From the NCBI GenBank assembly GCA_910577365.1, contig CAJTMU010000020.1:1-37955 (forward strand): a stretch of 37,955 bases of DNA, written 5' to 3'. The DNA comes from an uncultured Oscillospiraceae bacterium. GTDB lineage: Bacteria > Bacillota > Clostridia > Oscillospirales > Ruminococcaceae. Positions within the stretch are counted from its first letter, which is position 1. Each line of letters opens with the position of its first letter. Below the pieces are notes generated by a model. It made no database searches. It worked only from the letters and a program-made list of their open reading frames with translations, and was not told the origin of the DNA. Positions 14,409 through 22,006 of the stretch are shown one piece after another. Both the position numbers and the translations under genes were made by a program.

Positions 14409-16340
14409 ATGAGTTTTTTGCCTATTTCAAAAGAGGATATGCGCGGACGCGGAATAGATCAGCTTGATTTTATCTGCGTTACTGGTGACGCATATGTGGA
14501 TCACCCCACTTTCGGGATAGCCATAATCTCGCGCATGATAGAGGCTGCGGGCTTTAGTGTGGGCATAATCGCCCAGCCCGTATGCGACGCGGATTTTATG
14601 AAGCTGGGCGAGCCGAAAAAGTGCTTTATGGTAACGGGCGGGAATATCGACAGCATGGTGTCGAACTATACGGTCGCGCTGAAAAAGCGCAACGACGACG
14701 CCTATTCCCCCGGCGGGCGCGGCGGCAGACGCCCCGACAGAGCCGTGACGGTGTATTGCAGGGCGCTTAAGAGGCTGTTTCCCGGCAAGGAGATATCGAT
14801 CGGAGGACTGGAGGCTTCTTTGAGGCGGTTCGCGCATTATGATTACTGGAGCGACAGCGTTATGCCGTCGGTACTTGTGGACAGCGGCGCGGATTATCTT
14901 ATGTACGGAATGGGCGAGGTCACGCTTACGCAGATGCTGAACGGCTTCAAGGCGGGTCTTCGGCTGACCGATATGCACGATCTGCGCGGGATATGTTATC
15001 TCACAGAGCCTAAAAACACCCCCATAGGCGCGGTGCAGTGCGATTCCTATGAGATAGTAAGGGATAATAAGAAAGCCTATGCTAAATCATGCAGAAAACA
15101 GTACGACGAGCAGGACGAGGTGTACGGTCGCACCGTTGTGCAGCGTCACGGGGATATGATGCTGGTGCAGAATCCCCCGCAGCGCTCGGTGACCCAAGAA
15201 GAGTTTGATTATACCTACGAGCTGCCATATATGAGAGCTTATCACCCTGTTTATGAAGCGGAAGGAGGAGTTCCCGCGATAAAAGAGGTGGAGTTCTCGA
15301 TAACCCATAACCGCGGCTGTTTCGGGTTCTGCAATTTCTGCTCGATAGCGCTTCATCAGGGCAGGCGAGTGCAGACGCGCAGCGAGGATTCGGTGTACAA
15401 CGAGGCGGTAATGCTGTCTGAAAAGCCGAATTTTAAGGGATATATCCACGATGTAGGCGGACCTACCGCGAACTTCCGCCACACTTCCTGTGAAAAGCAG
15501 GAGCAGTCGGGCTTGTGCAGGGGGCGGAAGTGTCTCGCGCCTGCTCCCTGCAAAAACATAAATGCCGACCACAGCGATTATATTAAGCTTTTGCGTCGGC
15601 TTAGGTCGATAAAGCGGGTAAAAAAGGTGTTTATCCGCTCGGGTATACGGTTTGACTATATGCTGCTGGACAAGAGCGGCGCGTTTCTGGACGAGCTTGT
15701 GGAACACCATGTCAGCGGGCAGCTCAAGGTAGCCCCTGAGCATGCCAGCAACAAGGTGCTGGACTACATGGGAAAGCCTCACATAGAGGTTTATGAGGAG
15801 TTTGAAAGGCGCTTTTACGCTTCCACGAAAAAGTGCGGCAAGGAGCAGTATCTCGTGCCGTATCTGATGTCTTCGCACCCCGGCTGCACGCTTAAGGAGG
15901 CTGTGGAGCTTGCGGTGTTCCTTAAAAAGCACAATATCCGCCCCGAGCAGGTGCAGGATTTTTACCCCACGCCGGGGACTATTTCCACGGCAATGTTCTG
16001 GACAGGGCTGAATCCTTATACTATGGAGTCGGTATATGTTCCGCGAACGGCGGAGGAAAAGGCTATGCAGCGCGCTCTGCTGCAATATTTTCTGCCTAAA
16101 AATAAGCCGATGGTCGAAAAAGCTCTTATTAAGGCTAACCGGCGCGACCTGATAGGCTTTGGCAGGGATTGTCTTATAACTCCGACGGAACGAGGAAATC
16201 CCGACGGACGGGACGGGCGCAAAACATCCGTCAAAAAAGTAAACAATGTGAACAACCGCGCCGAACGTGCGGGGGAAGGGAAAAGACAAAATGGGAAGAA
16301 ACCAGTATCAAAGAGGCAAGGACGAGCGCATAAGCCCTAA
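14409..16340 (+). CDS. YgiQ family radical SAM protein
   Basis: A 643-residue protein of the YgiQ (UPF0313) family. The N-terminal ~200 residues include FICVTGDAYVDHPTFG, GVELSIGGLEASLRR-type sequence (here EISIGGLEASLRRFAHYDYW), and a B12-binding-like fold. The radical SAM Fe-S motif is CFGFCNFC (~304-311), preceded by the family's SITHNRG. DVGGPTANFR, LKVAPEHAS and DFYPTPGTISTAM are further family signatures. The biochemical function of YgiQ is not established. The last ~50 residues are very basic (KTSVKKVN, GKRQNGKKP, SKRQGRAHKP) and overlap the next gene by 50 bp in another frame. ATG 14409 is preceded by GGGAG. Confidence 0.9.
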   Translation: MSFLPISKEDMRGRGIDQLDFICVTGDAYVDHPTFGIAIISRMIEAAGFSVGIIAQPVCDADFMKLGEPKKCFMVTGGNIDSMVSNYTVALKKRNDDAYSPGGRGGRRPDRAVTVYCRALKRLFPGKEISIGGLEASLRRFAHYDYWSDSVMPSVLVDSGADYLMYGMGEVTLTQMLNGFKAGLRLTDMHDLRGICYLTEPKNTPIGAVQCDSYEIVRDNKKAYAKSCRKQYDEQDEVYGRTVVQRHGDMMLVQNPPQRSVTQEEFDYTYELPYMRAYHPVYEAEGGVPAIKEVEFSITHNRGCFGFCNFCSIALHQGRRVQTRSEDSVYNEAVMLSEKPNFKGYIHDVGGPTANFRHTSCEKQEQSGLCRGRKCLAPAPCKNINADHSDYIKLLRRLRSIKRVKKVFIRSGIRFDYMLLDKSGAFLDELVEHHVSGQLKVAPEHASNKVLDYMGKPHIEVYEEFERRFYASTKKCGKEQYLVPYLMSSHPGCTLKEAVELAVFLKKHNIRPEQVQDFYPTPGTISTAMFWTGLNPYTMESVYVPRTAEEKAMQRALLQYFLPKNKPMVEKALIKANRRDLIGFGRDCLITPTERGNPDGRDGRKTSVKKVNNVNNRAERAGEGKRQNGKKPVSKRQGRAHKP

Positions 16341-17298
16341 AGCTGCGCTGACGACCGTGCTTATAGCCATCGCGGCGGTGTTTATGACCTTTGTGCTTAT
16401 TAACGACAACGTTCTGCATCTGGAGGGATTTCCCACCACCAAGGACGTTCTGAAAGCGCTTGGGTTTGGTGAGCAGCCCAATGTTCAGACGGTTGAGGGA
16501 GAGATATCGGTGTACTTTGTGGACGTGGGGCAGGGTGACTGCGAGCTTATCGTCACGCCCGACTACACCGTGATGATAGACTGCGGCGAGCGGGACAAAC
16601 ATGATGATGTGCTGCGTTATCTCGGCTATCTGGGAATAGAAAAGCTGGATTACATTATCGCCACGCACCCTCACTCCGACCATATAGGCGGCATGGCGGA
16701 CATTCTGCGAGAAATACCTGTAAAGCGGCTGTTAATGCCGTATATTCCTGACGATATGCTTCCCGATACGGCTTGCTACAATAAAATGCTGGAGGAAATA
16801 GCTGACAATAATGTTGTGGGATCATACGCGAACGCAGGAGAACAGATATATCTGGGCGCTGGTACATATTTGGAGATTCTCGCTCCTGTAAGCGATGATT
16901 ATGATAATCTTAACGATTATTCGATAGCCGCGCGGCTTGTGCACGGGGAAAATTCGTTCCTTTTCACCGGAGATATTGAGAAGTCTGCGGAGTTGGATAT
17001 ATTGGAAACAGGCGCTTTTAAGGAAACGGACGTTCTCAAGGCGGCTCACCACGGAAGCAGCAGTTCAAGCTGTGAGGACTTCCTTAATGCTGTTAAGCCG
17101 AAATACGCTGTGATATGCGCGGCGGAGGGCAACTCCTACGGACACCCGCACCGCGAGACGCTGAAAAGCCTTGAAAAGATAGACTGCGAGGTGATTATGA
17201 CTATGGAGGAGGGCAGCATACAGTTTGTGAGCGACGGGGAAACGCTTAAGATATACAGCGCTGAGAGAGGCTGCCTGACCGAAAGCGAGGCTGCTTGA
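16291..17298 (+). CDS. ComEC/Rec2-like MBL-fold hydrolase with N-terminal membrane anchor
   Basis: A 335-residue protein with a short basic N-terminus, one hydrophobic segment (~19-38, TVLIAIAAVFMTFVLI) and an extracytoplasmic metallo-beta-lactamase domain. Signs are ISVYFVDVGQGDCELI (the ComEC/Rec2 MBL signature), then DCGERDKHDD, the metal motif THPHSDHIGGMAD (~124-136), SFLFTGDIEKSAE, and KAAHHGSSSSSCEDF. ComEC-type MBL domains are proposed nucleases that degrade the non-transported strand; stand-alone forms like this are common in Clostridia and their substrates are unproven. Start 16291 has GGGGGAAGGG 10 nt upstream. The frame is open to GTG 16267, so the start is slightly uncertain. It overlaps both the YgiQ gene and the DUF3006 gene. 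Confidence 0.88.
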   Translation: MGRNQYQRGKDERISPKAALTTVLIAIAAVFMTFVLINDNVLHLEGFPTTKDVLKALGFGEQPNVQTVEGEISVYFVDVGQGDCELIVTPDYTVMIDCGERDKHDDVLRYLGYLGIEKLDYIIATHPHSDHIGGMADILREIPVKRLLMPYIPDDMLPDTACYNKMLEEIADNNVVGSYANAGEQIYLGAGTYLEILAPVSDDYDNLNDYSIAARLVHGENSFLFTGDIEKSAELDILETGAFKETDVLKAAHHGSSSSSCEDFLNAVKPKYAVICAAEGNSYGHPHRETLKSLEKIDCEVIMTMEEGSIQFVSDGETLKIYSAERGCLTESEAA

Positions 17299-17513
17299 TG
17301 ATAATAATTGACAGGATAGAGGGCGGTTTTGCCGTGGCGGAGCTTGAGGACGGCTCTCACGAAGATATCCCGCTTGGCGAGCTTCCTGATGGGACGCGCG
17401 AGGGCAGCGTGCTGAGAAAGACGGAGCGTGGCTGGGAGCTTGACACCGATGAGGAGCGCAGCCGGCGCGAAAGGGCGGCGGAGCTTACGAGAAAGTTGTT
17501 CGGCAGAAGATAA
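17298..17513 (+). CDS. DUF3006 domain protein
   Basis: A 71-residue protein: MIIIDRIEGGFAVAELEDG, then a loop IPLGELPDGTREGSVL and a charged helix DEERSRRERAAELTRKLFG. This matches the DUF3006 pattern (I-D-R-I/F-E-G-x-x-A-V-x-E). The start codon overlaps the stop of the MBL gene (TGATG), so the two are translationally coupled. A DUF3006 gene directly after a ComEC-like MBL gene is a recurrent arrangement in Clostridia, suggesting that the small protein works with the hydrolase, but its function is unknown. A hairpin follows the stop. Confidence 0.85.
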   Translation: MIIIDRIEGGFAVAELEDGSHEDIPLGELPDGTREGSVLRKTERGWELDTDEERSRRERAAELTRKLFGRR

Positions 17514-17516
17514 AAA

Positions 17517-17550
17517 ATCCCCCCGCATGTTTTTTGTGGGGGATATGTTT
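17517..17550 (+). terminator. Probable terminator after the MBL-DUF3006 unit
   Basis: ATCCCCC (from 17517) pairs with GGGGGAT (to 17544) around a T-rich loop. It is followed only by a weak T stretch (ATGTTTG). An A run upstream could serve the minus strand. Confidence 0.6.
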
Positions 17551-17640
17551 GCAAAAAATACTGCAACGTAATGTTAAATCAGGAAATTTTTTATGCTTTT
17601 TTGCGGATAACACGGAGTGAGGCGTAAAGCTGATTGCACA
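17551..17640 (+). repeat. Degenerate relative of the palindromic element head
   Basis: TGCAACGTAATG...TCAGGAAATTTTTT (17563-17593) resembles the head of copy C1 (TGCAGCGCAATG...GCAGGAAATTTTT at 24481-24510). The closing arm is not recognisable, so this may be a decayed copy. Confidence 0.3.
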
Positions 17641-17752
17641 GAGATATAGGCAACAAGCCGCTTCGGTAGGTAAAGTGTATTGTTAAAATGCACAAAAATT
17701 TCTTCCGAAAATCATACGATATGATTAAAACAACGTTTTTTCGGCTTTGCTA

Positions 17753-17781
17753 TTGTAGTGTCGAAAAAAAAGGTGTATAAT
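17753..17781 (+). promoter_or_regulatory. Candidate promoter upstream of typA
   Basis: TTGTAG (17753-17758), 17-nt spacer, TATAAT (17776-17781). The -10 is perfect and the -35 is poor. A transcript from here would have a ~410-nt leader that includes the GC-rich hairpins at 17896-17941 and palindromic element A2. Confidence 0.5.
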
Positions 17782-17895
17782 ACAAGATGCAAAAAAATAT
17801 GGTACGTGGTTTATAAGGCGTTGTGCGTAACTGGGTGATGTACCTCTAAAGGCATTGTGCGGAGAAAGTGAGGGCTGGCTGCCTCCACATCTCAG

Positions 17896-17941
17896 TCGGG
17901 GTGCCGCCCCGATACCCCGCCAAATGGACGCGTCCCTTTGG
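17896..17941. repeat. Pair of GC-rich hairpins in the typA upstream gap
   Basis: CGGGGT (17897-17902) pairs with ACCCCG (17914-17919). Immediately after, 17920-17941 is a 22-nt near-perfect palindrome (CCAAA, GGACGCGTCC, TTTGG, one mismatched pair). The composition differs from the surrounding AT-rich gap and from the A/B element family. I do not recognise it. The rest of the 684-bp gap 17514-18197 holds the terminator, the candidate promoter and element A2. Confidence 0.45.
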
Positions 17942-18020
17942 AATCCTAATTCCGCGATTCGCACGGAGATTCAAGATTTACACAATAATTATAAACCAAA
18001 ACCACATGAGAATTGTGGAG

Positions 18021-18180
18021 CTGAGGAACTGAAAGTAAGGATAAACTGACCGCCCACTAAGGAATTTTCCGCAAGCTGCTTTGAAAGCGAAATGAAGCGC
18101 GGCGGAACGGAGCTTTCTAAAGAGAGGCTAACGTAGTTTTCGGCAAATCCGAAATCGCAGTGGTGCGGAAAATTCAAATA
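18021..18180 (+). repeat. Branched palindromic intergenic element, copy A2
   Basis: The head has AGGAACTGAAAG, GGATAAAC and CGCCCAC (18051-18057), as in copies A1 and A3. Outer arms GAATTTTCCGCA (18062-18073) and TGCGGAAAATTC (18164-18175) are perfectly complementary. Both arms carry a change (TTTTCCGC against TTTCCCGC in A1/A3) that keeps the pairing. Hairpin 1 uses TTTGAAAGC with GCTTTC; hairpin 2 uses TTTTCGG with CCGAAA. The tail runs directly into the typA ribosome site (AAGGAG, 18186-18191). Confidence 0.75.
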
Positions 18181-18197
18181 AAAATAAGGAGAAAAAA

Positions 18198-20024
18198 GTG
18201 AAGAGAGAAGATTTAAGGAACATTGCGATAATCGCTCACGTTGACCACGGAAAGACTACTCTGGTAGACGAAATGCTGAAGCAGGGCGGAGCGTTCCGCG
18301 AAAATCAAGTCGTGAACGACAGGGTAATGGACAGCAACGATCTGGAGAGGGAACGCGGAATTACTATTCTCGCAAAAAATACCGCCTGTATGTACGACGG
18401 CGTGAAGATAAATATTGTGGATACCCCCGGTCACGCGGATTTTTCCGGCGAAGTGGAGCGTATACTTAAAATGGTGAACGGCGTTCTGCTGCTGGTGGAT
18501 TCTTTCGAGGGGACTATGCCGCAGACAAGGTTTGTTTTGCAGAAAGCTCTGGAGCTTGGGCATAAGGTAATTGTGGTGGTGAACAAGACCGATCGCCCCG
18601 ACGCGCGCAATAAAGAAGTTGTCGACGAGGTTCTTGAGCTGCTGCTCGATTTGGATGCTACTGAGGAGCAGATAGACAGCCCTGTTGTGTTCTGCTCAGG
18701 CAGACTGGGTCTGTCATCATATAATCCCGATGATATGGGCAAGGATTTCAAGCCGCTGTTCGACAAGATAATTGAGCATATCGACCCGCCCGATGGCGAC
18801 ACGGAGGGCGAGCTTCAGGTGCTGGTGTCCTCGATAGACTACAACGAGTATGTGGGCAGAATAGCGATAGGGCGCATTGAGCGCGGCAGCATGCGGGTAA
18901 ATCAGGAGGTAATGGTATGCGATTACCTTGGCAGGCATGAGCCGTACAAGGCAAAGGTCGTGTCGCTTTACCAATTTGAGGGACTTAACCGCGTGCCCGT
19001 AGAAACGGCGGGCATGGGGGATATCGTGTGCTTTTCCGGCATAGAGGGTATCACCATCGGGCAGACCATTACTTCCGTGAGTGCTCCCGAGCCGCTGCCG
19101 TTTGTGAAGATATCTGAGCCGACGGTGGAAATGACGTTCTCGGTGAACACAAGTCCGTTTGCCGGGCGCGAGGGAAAATTCGTGACCTCGCGCCAGATAC
19201 GCGAGAGGCTCATGAGGGAAACGTTGAAGGACGTTTCACTGAGAGTCACCGACAGTGATGCGCTGGACGCGTATAACGTGGCGGGACGCGGCGAAATGCA
19301 CCTTTCAATACTTATCGAAACCATGCGCCGTGAGGGCTATGAGTTATCTGTGAGCACTCCCCGCGTATTGATGAAAGAGATAGACGGCGTAAGCTGTGAG
19401 CCTGTGGAGCGGTTGGTGATAGACGTTCCCGAATCCGCGGTAGGCGCGGTAATGGAGAAGATGGGTCAGCGAAAGGGCGAAATGACCGCCATGCACCCTG
19501 TGGGCAGCCGCACAAGGCTGGAATTTCTCATTCCGTCGCGCGGACTTTTTGGTTACAGAAGCGAATTTATGACCGACACCAAGGGCGAGGGTATCATGAA
19601 CTCGGTGTTTGACAGCTACAAGCCCTATTTCGGGGATATACCGAGAAGAACGGTAGGTTCGCTTGTCGCTTGGGAAACGGGCACAGCGGTGACATACGGG
19701 CTGTTCAACGCGCAGGAGCGCGGAACGCTGTTTATCGACGCGGGCACGCCTGTTTACGAGGGAATGATAGTGGGTGTATCGCCTAAGGCGGGGGATATCG
19801 TGGTGAATGTATGCAAGAAGAAGCATCTCACCAATACCCGCGCCAGCGGCTCGGACGACGCTCTCCATCTTATCCCGTACAAGAGAATGAGCCTTGAGGA
19901 GAGCCTTGAGTTTATTCAGGACGACGAGCTTGTGGAGGTAACGCCGAAAAATATCCGCATTAGAAAGGTTATTCTGGAGCGCGACCTGAGGTTAAAGGCG
20001 GAAGCCAAGCAGAAGAATAACTGA
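18198..20024 (+). CDS. typA: Translational GTPase TypA/BipA
   Basis: A 608-residue ribosome-associated GTPase of the EF-G family, implicated in 50S assembly and stress adaptation; the length fits the family (~605-615). The GTPase motifs are complete: G1 IAHVDHGKTTL (~12-22), the switch ERERGITILAKN, G3 DTPGHADFSGEV, G4 VVNKTDRPDA, and G5-type VFCSGRLG. Domain II and the EF-G-like domains III and V follow (RGEMHLSILIETMRREGYE), then the BipA-specific C-terminal domain with KKKHLTNTRASGSDDALHL. The start is GTG 18198, preceded by AAGGAG at 6 nt. It is flanked by repeat elements A2 (before) and B2 (after), and no terminator other than B2 is evident downstream. Confidence 0.97.
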   Translation: MKREDLRNIAIIAHVDHGKTTLVDEMLKQGGAFRENQVVNDRVMDSNDLERERGITILAKNTACMYDGVKINIVDTPGHADFSGEVERILKMVNGVLLLVDSFEGTMPQTRFVLQKALELGHKVIVVVNKTDRPDARNKEVVDEVLELLLDLDATEEQIDSPVVFCSGRLGLSSYNPDDMGKDFKPLFDKIIEHIDPPDGDTEGELQVLVSSIDYNEYVGRIAIGRIERGSMRVNQEVMVCDYLGRHEPYKAKVVSLYQFEGLNRVPVETAGMGDIVCFSGIEGITIGQTITSVSAPEPLPFVKISEPTVEMTFSVNTSPFAGREGKFVTSRQIRERLMRETLKDVSLRVTDSDALDAYNVAGRGEMHLSILIETMRREGYELSVSTPRVLMKEIDGVSCEPVERLVIDVPESAVGAVMEKMGQRKGEMTAMHPVGSRTRLEFLIPSRGLFGYRSEFMTDTKGEGIMNSVFDSYKPYFGDIPRRTVGSLVAWETGTAVTYGLFNAQERGTLFIDAGTPVYEGMIVGVSPKAGDIVVNVCKKKHLTNTRASGSDDALHLIPYKRMSLEESLEFIQDDELVEVTPKNIRIRKVILERDLRLKAEAKQKNN

Positions 20025-20040
20025 TAAATAACGGCGGTAT

Positions 20041-20182
20041 GTAGAAAGTATTCGACATAATGCAGTTGTATCAGAATTTCAAAAAGCAGCGAATTTACCG
20101 AACGGCAGATTCTGCGTGTTTTCCGTCAGGCATGCGAAGTGAAACGGAGTATGCATAGCGGAAATTTTGAAGTTTTTTAATT
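20041..20182 (+). repeat. Branched palindromic intergenic element, copy B2
   Basis: The head GTAGAAAG...GACA...GTTGTATCAGAATTTC resembles B1. The opening arm AATTTCAAAAAG (from 20075) faces the closing arm TTTTGAAGTTTTTT (20165-20178). Hairpin 2 uses TTTTCCG with CGGAAA and an inner ATGC/GCAT, with a GAAGTGAAACGGAGT loop akin to the GCGAAGCG loops of B1 and C1. Hairpin 1 is imperfect. The element ends just before the MATE gene's ribosome site. Confidence 0.6.
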
Positions 20183-20196
20183 AAGAAGGCTTTGCG

Positions 20197-21543
20197 ATGG
20201 TTAAGGATATGACCAAAGGGGCGGTCGCCCCGATATTGCTCAAATTTTCGCTTCCGCTGCTTGTAAGCGTTGTTTTTCAGCAGCTTTACAGCATTGCGGA
20301 CAGCGTGATAGCGGGCAATTTTATCAACAAGGACGCGCTTGCGGCGATAGGCGCGAGCTATCCCATAACGATGATATTTCTGGCTTTCGGAACGGGAATG
20401 AATGTTGGCTGCTCGGTGGTCATCTCGATGCTGTTCGGCGCGAAAGACCACAAGAACATGAAAACCTCCGTGTTCACCTCGATAATCTCAAGCGTTACTC
20501 TGGGATTTGTAATGACGGCGGCGGGGTATCTGACAAGCGGAATGTTTTTAAGGCTGCTGAACACGGACGAGCAGATATTTGCGGACGCGCAGGGATATCT
20601 GAACGTGTATGTTTTCGGGCTGGTGTTCATGTTTTTGTACAATATCTGCAACGGCATTTTCGCCGCGCTGGGCGACAGCAACACGCCGCTGATATTTCTG
20701 ATAATATCCTCGGTCAGCAATGTGCTGGCGGACCTGCTGTTCGTAGCAGTATTTAAAATGGGTGTGCTGGGCACGGCGTGGGCGACGTTCATTTGTCAGG
20801 CGGTATGCTCGGTGCTGGCGTTCGCGGTGCTTATGCGGAGGATATCCAAGATAAAAAGCGAGAAATTCGCGTTTTTCAGGTGGAGCATGCTGGGGAAGAT
20901 AGCGCAGTTTTCCGTTCCAAGCATACTTCAGCAAAGCTTTGTTTCGGTGGGAAACCTGTTTATACAGGGGCTTGTGAACGATTGCGGACTGGATGTTACG
21001 GCAGGTTATGCCTCGGCGATAAAACTGAACACCTTTGCGGTGACCTGTTTCAGCACCGTCGGAAATGCCGCTTCAAGCTTTACGGCGCAGAACACGGGCG
21101 CGGGTGAACACAAGCGGGTGCGCAGGGGAATGCGGATATCGTCGGTTTTCGCGCTTGGGCTTGCGCTGGCGGCGCTGATATGCTATGTGGTATTTGCCGA
21201 TAAGCTGATATATATTTTCATGGACAGCTCGGATATGGACAACGCTGCGGCAGCGGAGGCGGGAGCGCTGTTTCTGCGCATAGTGTCGCCGTTTTTCCCC
21301 GCTGTCGCGTTCAAGCTGACCTTAGACGGCATTCTCCGCGGAGCGGGAATGTTAAAGTCGTTTATGATATCCACGTTCAGCGATCTGATACTGCGCGTGG
21401 GGTTTGCGTTTATATTGCAGCCGCGGCTCGGTGCGCAGGGAATATGGCTGAGTTGGCCTGTTGGGTGGATAATCGGTATGGCTATTTCGGCGGGATTTTA
21501 TGTGGTATATTCGCGCAGAACGGCTGAAAAAATGCGGAATTGA
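20197..21543 (+). CDS. MATE family efflux transporter
   Basis: A 448-residue protein with about twelve hydrophobic segments in two six-helix halves, the size and layout of NorM/DinF-type MATE antiporters that export cationic drugs or metabolites with Na+ or H+. Visible family marks are the N-terminal PILLKFSLPLLVSVVFQQLYSIADS, then AIGASYPITMIFLAFGTGMNVGCSV, GDSNTPLIFLIISSVSNV, and the second-half LNTFAVTCFSTVGNAASSF and FTAQNTGAGEHKRVRRG. The ATG 20197 follows AAGAAGG. No operon partner: upstream is element B2, and downstream is the element A3 array. Substrate cannot be inferred. Confidence 0.93.
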   Translation: MVKDMTKGAVAPILLKFSLPLLVSVVFQQLYSIADSVIAGNFINKDALAAIGASYPITMIFLAFGTGMNVGCSVVISMLFGAKDHKNMKTSVFTSIISSVTLGFVMTAAGYLTSGMFLRLLNTDEQIFADAQGYLNVYVFGLVFMFLYNICNGIFAALGDSNTPLIFLIISSVSNVLADLLFVAVFKMGVLGTAWATFICQAVCSVLAFAVLMRRISKIKSEKFAFFRWSMLGKIAQFSVPSILQQSFVSVGNLFIQGLVNDCGLDVTAGYASAIKLNTFAVTCFSTVGNAASSFTAQNTGAGEHKRVRRGMRISSVFALGLALAALICYVVFADKLIYIFMDSSDMDNAAAAEAGALFLRIVSPFFPAVAFKLTLDGILRGAGMLKSFMISTFSDLILRVGFAFILQPRLGAQGIWLSWPVGWIIGMAISAGFYVVYSRRTAEKMRN

Positions 21544-21581
21544 TGGGCATTCAAGAGTCAAGGTTCGGAGCCGCGCAAAAA

Positions 21582-21772
21582 TTAAGCAGTAAAAGGAACT
21601 GAAAGCATAGATAAATCGAACGCCCACGCATGAATTTCCCGCAATCCGATTTGAAAGCGCAGCCCGCAAAGCGGGCGGAGCTTTCAAATTGAGGATAGCG
21701 TAATCCGCCGCTTGCGGCGGATGGAGCGGTGCGGGAAATTCGCATTTAAATAATATGCTTCAGATCAACCCT
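21582..21772 (+). repeat. Branched palindromic intergenic element, copy A3 (full-length)
   Basis: The best-preserved copy. The head spans 21582-21631 and has TTAAGCAGTAAAAGGAACTG, GAAAGCATAG and CGCCCACGCAT. Outer arms GAATTTCCCGCA (21632-21643) and TGCGGGAAATTC (21730-21741) pair perfectly. Hairpin 1 pairs ATTTGAAAGC...GCCCGC with GCGGGC...GCTTTCAAAT. The junction is GAGGATAGCG. Hairpin 2 is ATCCGCCGC with GCGGCGGAT. The tail is TTTAAATAATATGCTTCAGATCAACC. Confidence 0.8.
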
Positions 21773-21982
21773 AAAGCGGGCGGAGCTTTCAAATCGGGGA
21801 TAGCGTAATCCGCCGCTCGCGGCGGATGGAGCGGTGCGGGAAATTCGCATTTAAATAATATGCTTCAGATCAACCCTAAAGCGGGCGGAGCTTTCAAATC
21901 GGGGATAGCGTAATCCGCCGCTCGCGGCGGATGGAGCGGTGCGGGAAATTCGCATTTAAATAATACGCTTCATGTGAACCTA
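21668..21982 (+). repeat. Three tandem 105-bp units (3' part of element A3 plus two extra copies)
   Basis: Units start at 21668, 21773 and 21878, each with AAAGCGGGCGGAGC. Units 2 and 3 are identical until their tails; unit 1 differs at a few positions (TTGAGG against TCGGGG, CTTGCGG against CTCGCGG). Units 2 and 3 lack the opening outer arm and 5' half of hairpin 1, so only hairpin 2 and the closing arm remain. The third unit ends just before the RluA-type gene. This fills the 463-bp gap 21544-22006. Confidence 0.9.
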
Positions 21983-22006
21983 TACAAAAACAAATCGGGA
22001 GCAGCA

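Noticed and set aside
15087..16289. 400-residue open frame on the minus strand
   Set aside because: It is antisense to the clear YgiQ radical SAM gene and has no recognisable domain; the length comes from codon composition.
17725..18049. Frames on both strands in the typA upstream gap
   Set aside because: They cross the GC-rich hairpins and promoter, lack ribosome sites and look like translated repeat.
21668..21982. CRISPR-like array
   Set aside because: The 105-bp units are contiguous with no unique spacers, and no cas genes are present.
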